Shown here in pieces: positions 10,501-20,960 of a DNA stretch of 47,112 nucleotides (positions are counted from its first letter, which is position 1; the number at the start of each line of letters is the position of its first letter). Source of the DNA: Cytophagales bacterium (GTDB lineage: Bacteria; Bacteroidota; Bacteroidia; Cytophagales; Cytophagaceae); the NCBI GenBank assembly GCA_013297765.1, contig JAAFID010000006.1:1-47112 (forward strand). The letters run 5' to 3'. A program made the translations under genes and the position numbers. Below the pieces are notes generated by a model. It was not told where the DNA came from. It saw nothing but the letters and a program-made list of their open reading frames with translations, and made no database searches.

Positions 10501-11245
10501 TTTTACCCTGTTTGGTTAGAAATACAGTTTCTATTTTATCATCGTGATTGCCTTGCAAAATTTGTTGCAAAACATCTAAAGTTTCTTCTTTATAATCTGG
10601 GTGCAGTAGGTCTGCTATAGATAGTTTGATGATTTCTTCATCAGCATATCCTAGGGTATTTTTCCAAGCATTATTTACAAAAAGTATTTGACCATCTATA
10701 GTGAAAACCTGTATTAAATCGTTCGCATTTTCAAACAAATCATATAGGTGTTCATTGCTTTCTTTCAGGGCTTTTATCACCCTCTTTTTCTCAGTAATAT
10801 CCTCTCCTACTAGTGTTATTTCATCTACATTATCATCGGCATAATCTGCAATTACATGAAACTTTACGTGCTTTATGGAGCCATCGAGTGTAACAATTTT
10901 TCTTTTAATACGCTTCAACGAATTGTCTTTTGCAAAAATTTGGTGTAGCTCTTCTATTGGCTCTTCAACGTTTTCTTTGGGGAATATTTCACTCCATTTT
11001 TTTCCTATTAAAAAATTTTTTTCCCAACCAGTAAACTGTAGTAGCGCTTCGTTGCAATAGGTAATGATGCCTATTTTATTGATACTAAGGGCTACAAGTC
11101 CCACTTTTTCTAGGGTAAGCCTGTATTTTAGTTCTGATGCACTGACTTCGTGCGGGGATGTTTGTTTTTTGCCAAATGGAAGTAAAGAGGTGAGGTATTT
11201 AATTTCATCTATTAATTCGTGCTTAGTTTTATCAAACAATTCCAT
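7550..11245 (-). CDS. Hybrid sensor histidine kinase (PAS-PAS-GAF-PAS-PAS-HisKA-HATPase-REC-HPt)
   Basis: SHEIRTPMNGIIGMI (HisKA), VSDTGIGISPDDL and GTGLGLAIS (HATPase), RILLVDDNQINR...VFMDIQMPKMDG (REC), LHTLKGTSGTLG (HPt). Confidence 0.95.
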   Translation of the reverse strand: MELFDKTKHELIDEIKYLTSLLPFGKKQTSPHEVSASELKYRLTLEKVGLVALSINKIGIITYCNEALLQFTGWEKNFLIGKKWSEIFPKENVEEPIEELHQIFAKDNSLKRIKRKIVTLDGSIKHVKFHVIADYADDNVDEITLVGEDITEKKRVIKALKESNEHLYDLFENANDLIQVFTIDGQILFVNNAWKNTLGYADEEIIKLSIADLLHPDYKEETLDVLQQILQGNHDDKIETVFLTKQGKSIYLIGSINIRYENNNAVAFRGIFHNATERIRAEKAQNLYYKIATLTINSNNLETLLHNIHQELKSMIAVNNFHVALYDKEHDSLDFPYYVDETIPHVITTNKRKIGKGLTEYSLFNDKPTFLYEEDIIKLANEHTLELLGPVPKIWLGVPLRLENRTIGVIAVKSHSDRNKYKKRHLELLDFISGQIAIAIERKRNEEKIIEQTARLESIFQSSSHLIWSVNRKLRLTNFNQNYANAILRKFGKLPEIDPLAETQESMMLAAPEYHNFVNESYQAAFEGKPQHFETSTINQDGHRIWRETYLNPIFLPNGVIEEVSGISHDITEKKNSELAMQESEEKFRSIFESFQDIYYRTDVFGKITMISPSGCILSGYSEDAIIGKHITQFYVNQKKQAMLIRELLKTGSVRNFENNLQLQNGEIIQTISNIRLILNKEGKPIAVEGVARDITYLQQAQQETLKAKEFAERSLKIKESFLANMSHEIRTPMNGIIGMIDLLNETPLDIEQRSYVQTIKVSSETLLSILNDILDLSKIEAGKMQLKLTSINFEQTIDKLYALFYQQAIGKNISLTYHLAADVPRFILADEIRLLQIISNLTSNAIKFTETGGVAINVFLEQKHEDTYRIKVAVSDTGIGISPDDLKKLFESFSQVDNSSSKSYSGTGLGLAISKELCKMMNGQVGVSSEVGIGSTFWFTFEARESMRGADKASAKEETVTSKKFVGYSPRILLVDDNQINRLVASEILKKSGCIVHLASNGIEAIDKVKENFYNIVFMDIQMPKMDGVTATAEIRKLNLVTLPPIIAMTAYSMQDDKEKFLNNGMDDYISKPITSEALIGKVQKWLQNLKIEEISVTDKASSLIADEIVQKKYTDVITCLDSQVVNKLKSFANDEMLQAIYLEFAEETEEQIIECKTAIQNNDIKNLLSILHTLKGTSGTLGIIELERLSQYIENNLKQGNQENLVADFEELFKAFYYFKQHYPTLLNS

Positions 11246-11503
11246 GCTATCAGTATTTAAGGCTAGCTCAAATATAACATTTGATGCTGGTTTGGCAATC
11301 GGCTGAGAATATTTGTTGTGTCTGTTTGGTTGATTTTTTTAAATAGAAAAATATCAATTCGGCTATAAGTCTATTCGTAAAAAAATAATCGTCGTTCTGT
11401 TGGCAATTCAGTATCATTTTCTTTTTTTTAGTTAAACTTGCAATCTACTATTCAATGAATGAATAAATCTTAATTATTTACTCCATTAAAAAACAACCCC
11501 AAA

Positions 11504-12853
11504 ATGACACAAGAACAATTAGGTACACTTACTGTGGTTACTGGCGACCAAGAGTTTTTTCCAGGTATTGGTAAAATTGCTTTTGAAGGCAGGGAATCTA
11601 GAAATCCTATGGCTTTCAAACATTACAATGAGCACCATATCGTTGGTGGCAAAACAATGAAAGACCATTTGCGATTTGCAGCAGCTTACTGGCATAGCTT
11701 TGTAGGTACAGGTGGTGACCCATTTGGCCCAGGCACCAAAACATTTGCCTGGAATAGTGGCGACCCCATCACAGCAGCAAAATTGAAAGCCGATGCGGCT
11801 TTTGAATTTATTACCAAAATGGGCATTCCCTATTACTGCTTTCATGACTTTGACCTAGCACCAGAAGGCAATTCTGTGGCCGAATCTGAAAGAAACCTAC
11901 AAGAAATAACGGCTTACGCAAAACAAAAACAGCAAGATTCAGGGGTAAAATTACTTTGGGGTACTGCGAATTTATTTTCAAATCCAAAATACATGAATGG
12001 GGCCAGCACCAATCCTGATTTTCAGGTATTGTGCCATGGTGCTGCTCAAGTAAAGGCAGCGATAGATGCTACTGTAGAATTGGGCGGTGAGAACTATGTA
12101 TTCTGGGGCGGTCGTGAAGGCTACATGTCTTTGTTGAATACCAATATGAAACGTGAAAAAGAACATTTGGCAAAATTTCTTCAAATGTCTCGTGACTATG
12201 CCAGAAGTATTGGTTTCAAGGGTACTTTCTTGATAGAGCCTAAGCCCATGGAGCCTTCAAAACATCAATATGACTTTGATAGTGAAACGGTGATTGGTTT
12301 CTTAAGACAATATGATTTGCTAGGTGATTTTAAACTAAACATAGAGGTAAACCATGCCACACTTGCTCTACATACCTTTCAGCACGAGTTGCAAGTGGCA
12401 GCAGATGCTGGCGTATTGGGCAGTATAGATGCCAACCGTGGCGATTATCAAAATGGATGGGATACCGATCAGTTTCCTATCAATTTATATGAATTGACCG
12501 AGGCCATGCTGGTGGTATTAGAATCAGGTGGGTTTGGTAAAGGCGGTGTAAATTTTGATGCCAAAACCCGCAGAAACTCTACCGACCCAGAAGATTTGTT
12601 CATAGCACACATAGGCGGCATGGATACTTTTGCAAGGGCTTTGGTGATTGCCAATAATATCCTTACCCAATCAGATTATAAAAAATGGAGAACTGACCGT
12701 TACGCTTCATTTGACCATGGCGACGGTCAAAAATTTGAAAAAGGAGAATTGTCTTTGACAGATTTGAGAAATATTGCTGCACATCACGGTGAACCTAGGC
12801 AAATAAGCGGTAAGCAAGAACTGTTTGAAAATTTAATCAATCAATTTATATAG
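11504..12853 (+). CDS. xylA: Xylose isomerase
   Basis: [75 protein letters not shown]. Confidence 0.97.
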   Translation: MTQEQLGTLTVVTGDQEFFPGIGKIAFEGRESRNPMAFKHYNEHHIVGGKTMKDHLRFAAAYWHSFVGTGGDPFGPGTKTFAWNSGDPITAAKLKADAAFEFITKMGIPYYCFHDFDLAPEGNSVAESERNLQEITAYAKQKQQDSGVKLLWGTANLFSNPKYMNGASTNPDFQVLCHGAAQVKAAIDATVELGGENYVFWGGREGYMSLLNTNMKREKEHLAKFLQMSRDYARSIGFKGTFLIEPKPMEPSKHQYDFDSETVIGFLRQYDLLGDFKLNIEVNHATLALHTFQHELQVAADAGVLGSIDANRGDYQNGWDTDQFPINLYELTEAMLVVLESGGFGKGGVNFDAKTRRNSTDPEDLFIAHIGGMDTFARALVIANNILTQSDYKKWRTDRYASFDHGDGQKFEKGELSLTDLRNIAAHHGEPRQISGKQELFENLINQFI

Positions 12854-12877
12854 TTGCGTCGTTTTCTTTATAAATAA

Positions 12878-12911
12878 CAAAGCCCGAGTGTTCAACAATG
12901 CTCGGGCTTTG
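12878..12911. terminator. Hairpin downstream of xylA
   Basis: CAAAGCCCGAG (12878-12888) / CTCGGGCTTTG (12901-12911). Confidence 0.7.
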
Positions 12912-12985
12912 CTGTTAAAATATTAGACAATTTGATGAAAAAATATAAATTCATTTAGGTAAATTGAAATATTAAATTCCCTTCT

Positions 12986-15865
12986 ATGGCTCTTTTAAAA
13001 TCATATCTCTCGACTACACTATTGTTTATCACTATTGGTGCATCGGCACAGTTTATGTCACAAAAAAAAATCATCTCAGAAACTGTCCCTAATACTGTGG
13101 TGGTAAAACTTTTGCCCACTTCTATTGGTTTGGTAAAAGGTGCAAGAGTATCGTCGCCTATTTTCTCCAAGATTTTTGAATCGGTAGACATCATATCCTT
13201 CAAGCAGTTATTTCCATTGGCTACAAAACAAAATTGCTTGGCTAAAAATATAAATAAGGCTAACAATATAGATCTTTCTGGAATTTATGTTTTAAAATAT
13301 GCGGGCAATAAAAGTATTGATGAAATCATAATTCAACTAAAAAAATCAGGCTTGGTAGCCTATGCAGAGCCACAGTTTATAGACCATGCACTATTCACAC
13401 CCAACGACCCCGAAGCAGATGCAAATAAAGGCAAACAATATCAACTAGCTGCAATCAAGGCCTACGAAGCATGGGACGTGGAAAAAGGAGATACAAATAT
13501 GGTAGTAGGCATTGTAGATACTGACCAAAACATCAATCATCCTGATTTAGTGGGGCGTACAAAAATTAATATCCTTGACCCAATCAATGGAAAAGATGAT
13601 GACAATGATGGATTTATAGATAACTACAAAGGGTGGGATGTAGCCGAGGATGATAACGATGTAACCGCAAAACAAGTAATTGTAGATAATGCTACAAAGA
13701 CTAGTAAAGACACTTTGAACGGGCATAGCCACGGTACTAGAGTATTTGGCTTTGCAGGTGCTACAGTAAATAATGGAATAGGCATTGCAGGGGTCACTTT
13801 TAACAATAAAATGTTGCCAGTGAAAGCAATGAGTGATGTAGATGCAAGAACAGGAAGTATTTCAGATGGATATATAGGAATAATTTATGCTGCCGAGCAT
13901 GGTGCAAAAGTTATTAATTGTTCTTGGGGTAGTTTTGGTAGCTATTCACAATTGGCACAAGAAGTAATCAATTATGCAACCTTCAATTTTGATGCACTAG
14001 TAGTAGCCGCTGCTGGCAATGAAAATGTAGATAAAATGTTTTACCCTGCATCTTATGAAAATGTGATGTGTGTAGCTGCGTCAGAAGTTACAGGCAATAA
14101 AGATGATATAAAAGCACCATGGGCTACCTACAGCCATCAAGTAGATATTAGTTCACCAGGCGTAAATATGTACAGCACATACAGAGATGGCTACGCACAA
14201 GAAAATGGTTCGTCTTATGCTGCACCCACAGTAGCAGGGGCTGCTGCCTTGGTAAGGGCACATTTTCCAAAATATAACGCTTTGCAAACACTAGAACAAT
14301 TGCGTACTACAGCAGACAATATGGATGCCACCCCAGCCAACGCTGCGTACAAAGAAAAATTGGGCAAAGGCAGATTAAATATTTTTAGAGCATTAACTGA
14401 AACTACCTCACCAGCAGTGAAAATGTTTAAAAGCAACCTACCAAACAACCTTACTACCTTTGCCTATAAAGGCGAAACGATAAAATTGGTAGGCTATTTT
14501 AGAAATTATTTGGCATCGACCACCAATTTAAAAATAACACTTACAGCACTTTCACCATTTATAGATGTGCAAGACAGTGTTATAAGCCTTGGTAAAATAG
14601 GAACCCTAGACTCTGCCACCCACGAGAGCAGACCATTTGTATTTACTATAAAAAATAACATTCCAGTAAATCAAGCAGTAGAATTTAAATTGAGTTTTTC
14701 TGATGGTAACTATACCGATTATCAATATTTTTGGGCTACTTTCAATCCAGATTTTGTAACCCTAGACACTAATCAAATCAAAATAACGATTACCAGCAAT
14801 GGTAGAGTGGGCTTCAACGATATTTCCAGTTCACAAGGCTTGGGCTTGGTTTACAAAAATAGAAATTTACTATTTGAATCTGGACTGGTAATTACAGCTC
14901 CCAATAAAAAAATATCAGATTGTGTTCGCTCATCTCCAATTAGCAATAATGCACTCAGTTTTAAACCCATCAAAATAGTAGACTTTACTACCTCTACCTT
15001 TGCGGGTCAAGAAACTACTTCAGAATTTGAAGACACCAGCGGGAATAGAATAGGCGTTAAGGTAATCCAAAATTCTTACGCTGCTGCTACAGCACCTAAC
15101 GATAAATTTGCCATAGTGAGATATTATATTACCAATACCGCTAGTGCTGCTATAGATAGTATGAGGGTTGGTATTTATTCCGATTGGGACATTATGACCT
15201 CAAATAGAAATCGAGCAGATTATGACCCAGCTACCAACATGGCATTTTGCTTCAGCTCACAAACAAATGGCATCTATGCAGGTGTAGCATTGTTGAGCGG
15301 GCAACCTGTTTCTGTATTTTCATTCGACCACTCTAGCACCAATACTAGTAACAATATCAACCCCAATGATGGCTTCACAAATGAAGAAAAAAATAGGTCA
15401 TTGGCCAATGGTATCCTTCGTGCCAAAGCAGGGATAAATGGTTTAGGAGGCGACGTGTCGCAAATGATTGGCGGTACGCTACTTAATATGCAGCCCAATG
15501 AAACTCGTCAAATAGCATTTGCTTGGATAGCTGGCGACAATAAAGCAGATTTGATAAACAGTGCTAAAGCAGCGAAAACATTATATGACGCAACTATAAA
15601 ACCATTGTCGGTTTATACAGAAAACGAAGCTACAGAAATTGCCATTTTCCCAAACCCTACCAAAAATATACTGTATGTAAATATTTTCAATAGCACCAAT
15701 GCTAGCCCTGCTAGTATAGAAAATATGATAGGTAGTACCGTATGGAATGGTATTATAGAAAAACCTACTTACCCCATAGACATTGAACAATGGAGCAAGG
15801 GGCTATATATTTTAAAAATAAAAGTGGGAGATAAAATAGTCGTGAAGAAATTTATAAAAGAGTAA
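12986..15865 (+). CDS. Secreted S8/subtilisin-family serine protease with T9SS type A sorting domain
   Basis: VGIVDTD, NGHSHGTRVFG and GSSYAAPTVAGAAAL (Asp/His/Ser motifs); C-terminal IAIFPNPTKNILYVNI...GLYILKIKVGDKIVVKKFIKE. Confidence 0.9.
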   Translation: MALLKSYLSTTLLFITIGASAQFMSQKKIISETVPNTVVVKLLPTSIGLVKGARVSSPIFSKIFESVDIISFKQLFPLATKQNCLAKNINKANNIDLSGIYVLKYAGNKSIDEIIIQLKKSGLVAYAEPQFIDHALFTPNDPEADANKGKQYQLAAIKAYEAWDVEKGDTNMVVGIVDTDQNINHPDLVGRTKINILDPINGKDDDNDGFIDNYKGWDVAEDDNDVTAKQVIVDNATKTSKDTLNGHSHGTRVFGFAGATVNNGIGIAGVTFNNKMLPVKAMSDVDARTGSISDGYIGIIYAAEHGAKVINCSWGSFGSYSQLAQEVINYATFNFDALVVAAAGNENVDKMFYPASYENVMCVAASEVTGNKDDIKAPWATYSHQVDISSPGVNMYSTYRDGYAQENGSSYAAPTVAGAAALVRAHFPKYNALQTLEQLRTTADNMDATPANAAYKEKLGKGRLNIFRALTETTSPAVKMFKSNLPNNLTTFAYKGETIKLVGYFRNYLASTTNLKITLTALSPFIDVQDSVISLGKIGTLDSATHESRPFVFTIKNNIPVNQAVEFKLSFSDGNYTDYQYFWATFNPDFVTLDTNQIKITITSNGRVGFNDISSSQGLGLVYKNRNLLFESGLVITAPNKKISDCVRSSPISNNALSFKPIKIVDFTTSTFAGQETTSEFEDTSGNRIGVKVIQNSYAAATAPNDKFAIVRYYITNTASAAIDSMRVGIYSDWDIMTSNRNRADYDPATNMAFCFSSQTNGIYAGVALLSGQPVSVFSFDHSSTNTSNNINPNDGFTNEEKNRSLANGILRAKAGINGLGGDVSQMIGGTLLNMQPNETRQIAFAWIAGDNKADLINSAKAAKTLYDATIKPLSVYTENEATEIAIFPNPTKNILYVNIFNSTNASPASIENMIGSTVWNGIIEKPTYPIDIEQWSKGLYILKIKVGDKIVVKKFIKE

Positions 15866-15968
15866 GGTTTATTTTTTATAATTTGTAAAAATTTAAAAAA
15901 CATTGCATAATAGGTGTCAATAGGCCTACTTTTGCGGTAATCATATTTCAGAATAAAACTAATACAGC

Positions 15969-17363
15969 ATGGCGCTAGTGGAAATGGTAATGCCAAAGAT
16001 GGGCGAAAGTATAATGGAGGGAACCATACTTAATTGGTTGAAGAAAGTTGGCGATAGAATAGAGCAAGACGAGTCTGTACTAGAGGTAGCTACCGACAAG
16101 GTAGATACCGATGTACCTGCACCTTATGCAGGCGTTTTGCACCAAATACTTGCCAATAAAGGCGATGTAGTGCAGGTGGGGATGCCTATTGCACTTATTA
16201 ACAGCACCCCCGATGAAATACCAACTACCTCAACAATATTAGAACAAAAACAAACTACGTCGCTACCAGTATTGGCAGATAAATTAGTGTCACAGCCACA
16301 AAATCATATTGAGCAACATCTGCCTCTGCCTACTACCAAGCAGCTAGTGACACCTACCACTTTGGCTTCAAATAAGAATGAAGGAAGATTTTATTCGCCA
16401 CTAGTTCTCAATATTGCCCGCCAAGAAAATATTTCTCTTACTGTACTAGAACAAATGAAAGGTACTGGTAGAGAAGGCAGAGTAACCAAAAACGATATTC
16501 TTTTATACCTTCAATCTCGCAAAGTTGAGGCTCAACAACATGATGTAGAGCGTACAGAAACAATCATTGAGACTCCAGTAGAAATAAAAAACGTACCGCC
16601 TGTGCAGGCAATTGAGCCAACACCAGCCAAAACCTATGCTTCGGTATCGGGCAAGCACGACATCATAGAAATGGATCGGATGAGGAAAATGATTGCCGAA
16701 CGAATGCTCGATTCGCAACGTATTTCTGCACACGTTACCTCGTTTGTAGAGGCAGATGTTACTAATATAGTGTACTGGCGAAACCGCATGAAACAAGATT
16801 TTATGCAGAAAGAAGGGTTGGCACTCACCTTTACACCTATTTTTATGGAGGCTGTCATCAAAGCTTTAAAAGATTATCCGCTAATGAACTCGTCGGTAGA
16901 TGGAGATAAAATTATTGTAAAAAAAGACATCAATATTGGCATAGCCGTCGCCCTCTCCAACAATAATTTGATAGTACCTGTGATAAAAAATGCCGATGAT
17001 ATGAATATTGTAGGTCTTACCAAGCGGGTGAATGATATTGCAAAAAGAGCCAAATTAAATAAAATATCGCCCGATGAATTGCAAGGCGGCACCTACACCA
17101 TATCCAACGTGGGGTCATTTGGCAATGTAATGGGTACGCCAATATTGGTGCAGCCTCAGGTAGGTATTTTGGCATTAGGTACTGTGGTAAAGAAACCCGC
17201 CGTAATAGAGACCGAGCAAGGCGACACTCTAGGCATACGCCACATGATGTTTTTGTCGCACTCTTACGATCATCGTATTATAGATGGGGCATTGGGTGGC
17301 ATGTTTGTACGCCGTGTAGCCGATTATCTAGAGCAATTTGATCTATCTAGAAAAGTATTTTAA
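15969..17363 (+). CDS. Dihydrolipoamide acyltransferase (E2 of a 2-oxo acid dehydrogenase complex)
   Basis: Lipoyl domain with ATDKVDTDV; E3-binding motif; catalytic SHSYDHRIIDGALGG. Confidence 0.93.
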   Translation: MALVEMVMPKMGESIMEGTILNWLKKVGDRIEQDESVLEVATDKVDTDVPAPYAGVLHQILANKGDVVQVGMPIALINSTPDEIPTTSTILEQKQTTSLPVLADKLVSQPQNHIEQHLPLPTTKQLVTPTTLASNKNEGRFYSPLVLNIARQENISLTVLEQMKGTGREGRVTKNDILLYLQSRKVEAQQHDVERTETIIETPVEIKNVPPVQAIEPTPAKTYASVSGKHDIIEMDRMRKMIAERMLDSQRISAHVTSFVEADVTNIVYWRNRMKQDFMQKEGLALTFTPIFMEAVIKALKDYPLMNSSVDGDKIIVKKDINIGIAVALSNNNLIVPVIKNADDMNIVGLTKRVNDIAKRAKLNKISPDELQGGTYTISNVGSFGNVMGTPILVQPQVGILALGTVVKKPAVIETEQGDTLGIRHMMFLSHSYDHRIIDGALGGMFVRRVADYLEQFDLSRKVF

Positions 17364-17365
17364 AC

Positions 17366-17941
17366 ATGTGGCAAGACCTAGACAAGCAAGCTACGCTATT
17401 TCTCAATTCACTTCATCACCCTAGTATAGACCAAGTGATGATATTGATTTCAAATAAACCCACTTGGTATCCACTGTATGTACTACTTATAGGTTTAATT
17501 ATCTATACTTCTAGAAAAAGGAGTTGGTTGGTATTGGTGAACATTGCTTTGCTCATTACCCTTGCCGACCGTATTTCTTCAGGATTGATAAAACCTTTAG
17601 TGATGCGTTTGCGACCTTGTCATGAAGCATTGATGTATCCTTTTCTTCACCTGCCCGATGGCTGTGGGGGTAGCTACGGATTTGTATCTTCTCATGCAGC
17701 CAACACTTTTGCTATTGCATGTTTTTTATTTTTGTATTTTAATAAACAGAAGTGGACTTATTTACTTTTTCTATGGGCTGCAGTGGTAAGCTATAGTCGT
17801 ATTTATTTAGGGGCACACTACCTAGGCGATGTGATGTGTGGTGCTTTACTCGGCGGTGGCTTGGGCTGGCTGGTATATAGGTCGTATTTGGTATTTTACC
17901 AAAAAATATTTCAGACTTCACATCTATTCAATTCAAAATAA
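17366..17941 (+). CDS. PAP2-family phosphatase
   Basis: KPLVMRLRPC...GFVSSHAANTFA...SRIYLGAHYLGDV motifs. Confidence 0.9.
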   Translation: MWQDLDKQATLFLNSLHHPSIDQVMILISNKPTWYPLYVLLIGLIIYTSRKRSWLVLVNIALLITLADRISSGLIKPLVMRLRPCHEALMYPFLHLPDGCGGSYGFVSSHAANTFAIACFLFLYFNKQKWTYLLFLWAAVVSYSRIYLGAHYLGDVMCGALLGGGLGWLVYRSYLVFYQKIFQTSHLFNSK

Positions 17942-18945
17942 TGCAGATGCCACATCAGTTCTCTGTCATTATACCCATTTACAATCGCCCTGATGAAATG
18001 GATGAATTGCTGCAGTCTCTTTGCCAGCAAACGATTGTCAATTTTGAAGTCATAGTGGTCGAAGATGGTTCTACTACACCATGTTGGCATGTGGTAGAAA
18101 AATACAAATCCCAATTAGATATTCATTATTTTGCAAAGACCAATTCTGGTCCTGGCGATAGCCGCAACTTTGGTGCAGCACAGGCCTGCACCGATTATTT
18201 TATTTTTTTTGATTCTGATTGTTTAATACCGCCACAATATTTTGAGCGACTTGCCAATAAAATCAATGCACAAGACATTGCATGCTTTGGAGGCCCCGAC
18301 AAGGCACACCGCACATTCTCGCCAATCCAGAAAGCCATTAGCTATTCCATGACCGCTATGCTTACTACAGGAGGCATGAGAGGCGGTAGCGAGCAAATGA
18401 TAAAATTTCATCCACGCAGTTTCAATATGGGTTTTTCTCGAAAAGTTTTTGACCTTACCCAAGGCTTTTCTGCTATGCGGTTTGGCGAAGATGTAGATTT
18501 TAGCCTTCGGGTAGAAAAACTAGGTATTACTTGTTGGCTTATTGCAGATTGCTACGTTTACCACAAGCGACGTACTGACTTTGGTAAATTTTACAAACAA
18601 ATTTTTAATTCGGGGATTGCTAGAATCAATCTTTATCTGAAGCATCCATCATCATTAAAACTGACCCATTTTTTTCCATCGGCATTTGTAGTAGGAAGTA
18701 TAGCAGCACTGGTATTATTGACTTTTGGCGTTTATTTACCTTTATATTTACTATTGATTTATTGCCTTTTACTTTGGTTAGATTCAGGTTGGAGCAATAA
18801 AAGCATATACATAGGTTGGCTTTCGTTGGTCGCCACATGGGTCCAGATGTATGCCTATGGACTAGGTTTTATGACTTCTTGCTGGAATAGAATTATCCTA
18901 AAAAAGGAAGAATTTTCAGCTTTTAATAAGAATTTTTACAAATAA
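17941..18945 (+). CDS. Family 2 glycosyltransferase
   Basis: FSVIIPIYNRPDEMDELLQSL...VIVVEDGS...DSRNFGAA...FFDSDC; C-terminal TM segments. Confidence 0.9.
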   Translation: MQMPHQFSVIIPIYNRPDEMDELLQSLCQQTIVNFEVIVVEDGSTTPCWHVVEKYKSQLDIHYFAKTNSGPGDSRNFGAAQACTDYFIFFDSDCLIPPQYFERLANKINAQDIACFGGPDKAHRTFSPIQKAISYSMTAMLTTGGMRGGSEQMIKFHPRSFNMGFSRKVFDLTQGFSAMRFGEDVDFSLRVEKLGITCWLIADCYVYHKRRTDFGKFYKQIFNSGIARINLYLKHPSSLKLTHFFPSAFVVGSIAALVLLTFGVYLPLYLLLIYCLLLWLDSGWSNKSIYIGWLSLVATWVQMYAYGLGFMTSCWNRIILKKEEFSAFNKNFYK

Positions 18946-18979
18946 ATAAAATCGTATAAATTAGTTAAAAGCACAGAAA

Positions 18980-19690
18980 ATGATTGAAAATTTACCCTAT
19001 TACATTTCCCTCATTTTTGTATTGGCAACTTTTGCCACCATGGTATTTTGTTATTGGGCACTTAAGCAATCAAATTCTCAAAGTTATGGCCAATATACAG
19101 GTAAAATAATGTTGGGAATACTCCTTTGGTTAATATTTCAAGGGGTTTTAGCGTATAACAAATTTTACTTATTTGATTCAAAATCATTTCCTCCCCCAAT
19201 ATTTTATTTGGGTATTTTACCCACCATTTTATTAATGATGGCCTTATTTACAACCAAAAAAGGAAATCAGTTTATGGATTGTTTGCCGTTATCAATTTTA
19301 ACCTATTTGCACATGGTAAGAATTCCTGTGGAACTTGTTTTATATTTGCTGCATGTAAACAAAGCCGTTCCAGAATTAATGACTTTTGAGGGACGCAATT
19401 TTGACATCATAGCAGGTATCACATCACCATTTATCGCCTATTTTGGTTTTAACAAACAAAAATTGACTAAATCTACACTACTGCTGTGGAACTTTTTCTG
19501 CCTTGCATTATTGATAAATATTGTAGCCAATGCCTTTTTATCTACGCCTTCGCCAGTACAGAAATTTGCATTTGACCAACCCAATATTGCCATTTTGCAC
19601 TTTCCATTTGTGTGGTTACCTACGTTTATTGTTCCTATAGTTTTACTGGCACACCTTGTATCTATCAGAAAATCAATTTACAGAAACTAA
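18980..19690 (+). CDS. Multi-pass membrane protein of unknown function
   Basis: Several hydrophobic helices; complete ORF. Confidence 0.7.
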   Translation: MIENLPYYISLIFVLATFATMVFCYWALKQSNSQSYGQYTGKIMLGILLWLIFQGVLAYNKFYLFDSKSFPPPIFYLGILPTILLMMALFTTKKGNQFMDCLPLSILTYLHMVRIPVELVLYLLHVNKAVPELMTFEGRNFDIIAGITSPFIAYFGFNKQKLTKSTLLLWNFFCLALLINIVANAFLSTPSPVQKFAFDQPNIAILHFPFVWLPTFIVPIVLLAHLVSIRKSIYRN

Positions 19691-19718
19691 ATGCAACACA
19701 TGAGAGGGCAATAAAAAA

Positions 19719-19766
19719 AAGCTACTAATGCAACTATGAAAATGAATCATCATGCATTAGTAGCTT
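19719..19766. terminator. Bidirectional terminator between convergent genes
   Basis: AAGCTACTAATGCA (19719-19732) / TGCATTAGTAGCTT (19753-19766) with flanking A/T runs. Confidence 0.8.
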
Positions 19767-19780
19767 AAATTTTTCGCCAC

Positions 19781-20935
19781 CTATTTTTTCTTCAACCTAT
19801 CTTTAAATACCTTTTCAAATTTTTCAATTTTGGGTTGAATCACCATGCGGCAGTAGGGTTGATTTTTGTTTTGTTGGTAATAATTTTGGTGATAATCTTC
19901 CGCTTTGAAAAACTTTTTAAACGGTAACAGTTGAGTAACGATTGGCTTGCCATATACTTCTTCTTTGTTTATGGCATCAATGATGTTTCTTGCAGTTTCA
20001 TATTGAGTATTGTCGTTGTAGAAAATTACCGAGCGGTATTGTGTACCCACATCTGCCCCTTGTCTATTCAGTGTGGTAGGGTCATGGACTGTAAAAAAAA
20101 CTTTTAATATTTCTTCCAATGATGTTTTGGTATTGTCATACACCAACTGAACGACTTCTGCATGCCCAGTATTCCCTTCTGACACTTCTTCGTAGGTGAT
20201 TTTGTTTTCATCGCCTCCTGAAAAACCAGAAGATACGCTTACCACACCATCCAACATTTCATATACTGCCTCTACGCACCAATAGCAGCCACCACCAAGG
20301 GTAATCGTTTGAATGTGGCTTATGCCAGCATCGTTTTGTTGTTGCTGTTGCTGCTGCTGTTCTTTTTTGACATCTGCCTCGCTCACAAAATCTAAAGACA
20401 AAGAGTTGACACAGTAGCGTAGTCCTGTATCTGTAGGGCCGTCGTCAAACAAATGCCCTAGATGACCACCGCATTTGGCACATAGAATTTCGGTACGTTT
20501 CATGCCGTGCGAATTATCTTCTATAGTTTTGATTTTGCCACCAGCAATCTCTTTGTCAAAACTGGGCCAACCGCAATGTGAATCAAATTTCATATTGTCG
20601 GTAAATAGTTCGTTGCCACAAGCGGCACATTTATAAACTCCTTTTTCCTTATTCATCAACAATTTGCCTGTAAAAGGTGCTTCTGTACCTTTTTTACGAA
20701 GTACATAGTATTGCTCTTCCGACAATTGTTTTTTCCAATCTTCATCAGTTTTTTCCATGGGTAGTTTATTGTTTTTAGGTACAGTAATATTGGCAATTTC
20801 TGCCGTTTTATTATTCTGTGCACAGGCATTTAGTGCAAAGGCAATTATAATTGCCATAAGATAAAATCCAAATCGTTTATTCTTTTTCATCATATTGATT
20901 TTATAAGTTTGAATGATTAGACGATTACTTTTCAA
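19781..20935 (-). CDS. msrBA: Lipoprotein MsrB-MsrA methionine sulfoxide reductase fusion
   Basis: Msr[10 protein letters not shown]...HCGWPSF...RYCVNSLSL. Msr[19 protein letters not shown]...TQYRSVIFY. Lipobox LNACA; (Q)8 linker. Confidence 0.95.
   Translation of the reverse strand: MKSNRLIIQTYKINMMKKNKRFGFYLMAIIIAFALNACAQNNKTAEIANITVPKNNKLPMEKTDEDWKKQLSEEQYYVLRKKGTEAPFTGKLLMNKEKGVYKCAACGNELFTDNMKFDSHCGWPSFDKEIAGGKIKTIEDNSHGMKRTEILCAKCGGHLGHLFDDGPTDTGLRYCVNSLSLDFVSEADVKKEQQQQQQQQNDAGISHIQTITLGGGCYWCVEAVYEMLDGVVSVSSGFSGGDENKITYEEVSEGNTGHAEVVQLVYDNTKTSLEEILKVFFTVHDPTTLNRQGADVGTQYRSVIFYNDNTQYETARNIIDAINKEEVYGKPIVTQLLPFKKFFKAEDYHQNYYQQNKNQPYCRMVIQPKIEKFEKVFKDRLKKK
20336..20359 (-). repeat. (CAR)8 trinucleotide run encoding eight Gln in the MsrB-MsrA linker
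   Basis: CAGCAGCAGCAACAGCAACAACAA on the minus strand. Confidence 0.9.
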
Positions 20936-20960
20936 ATACCTTACAACTGCTTAACAAATA

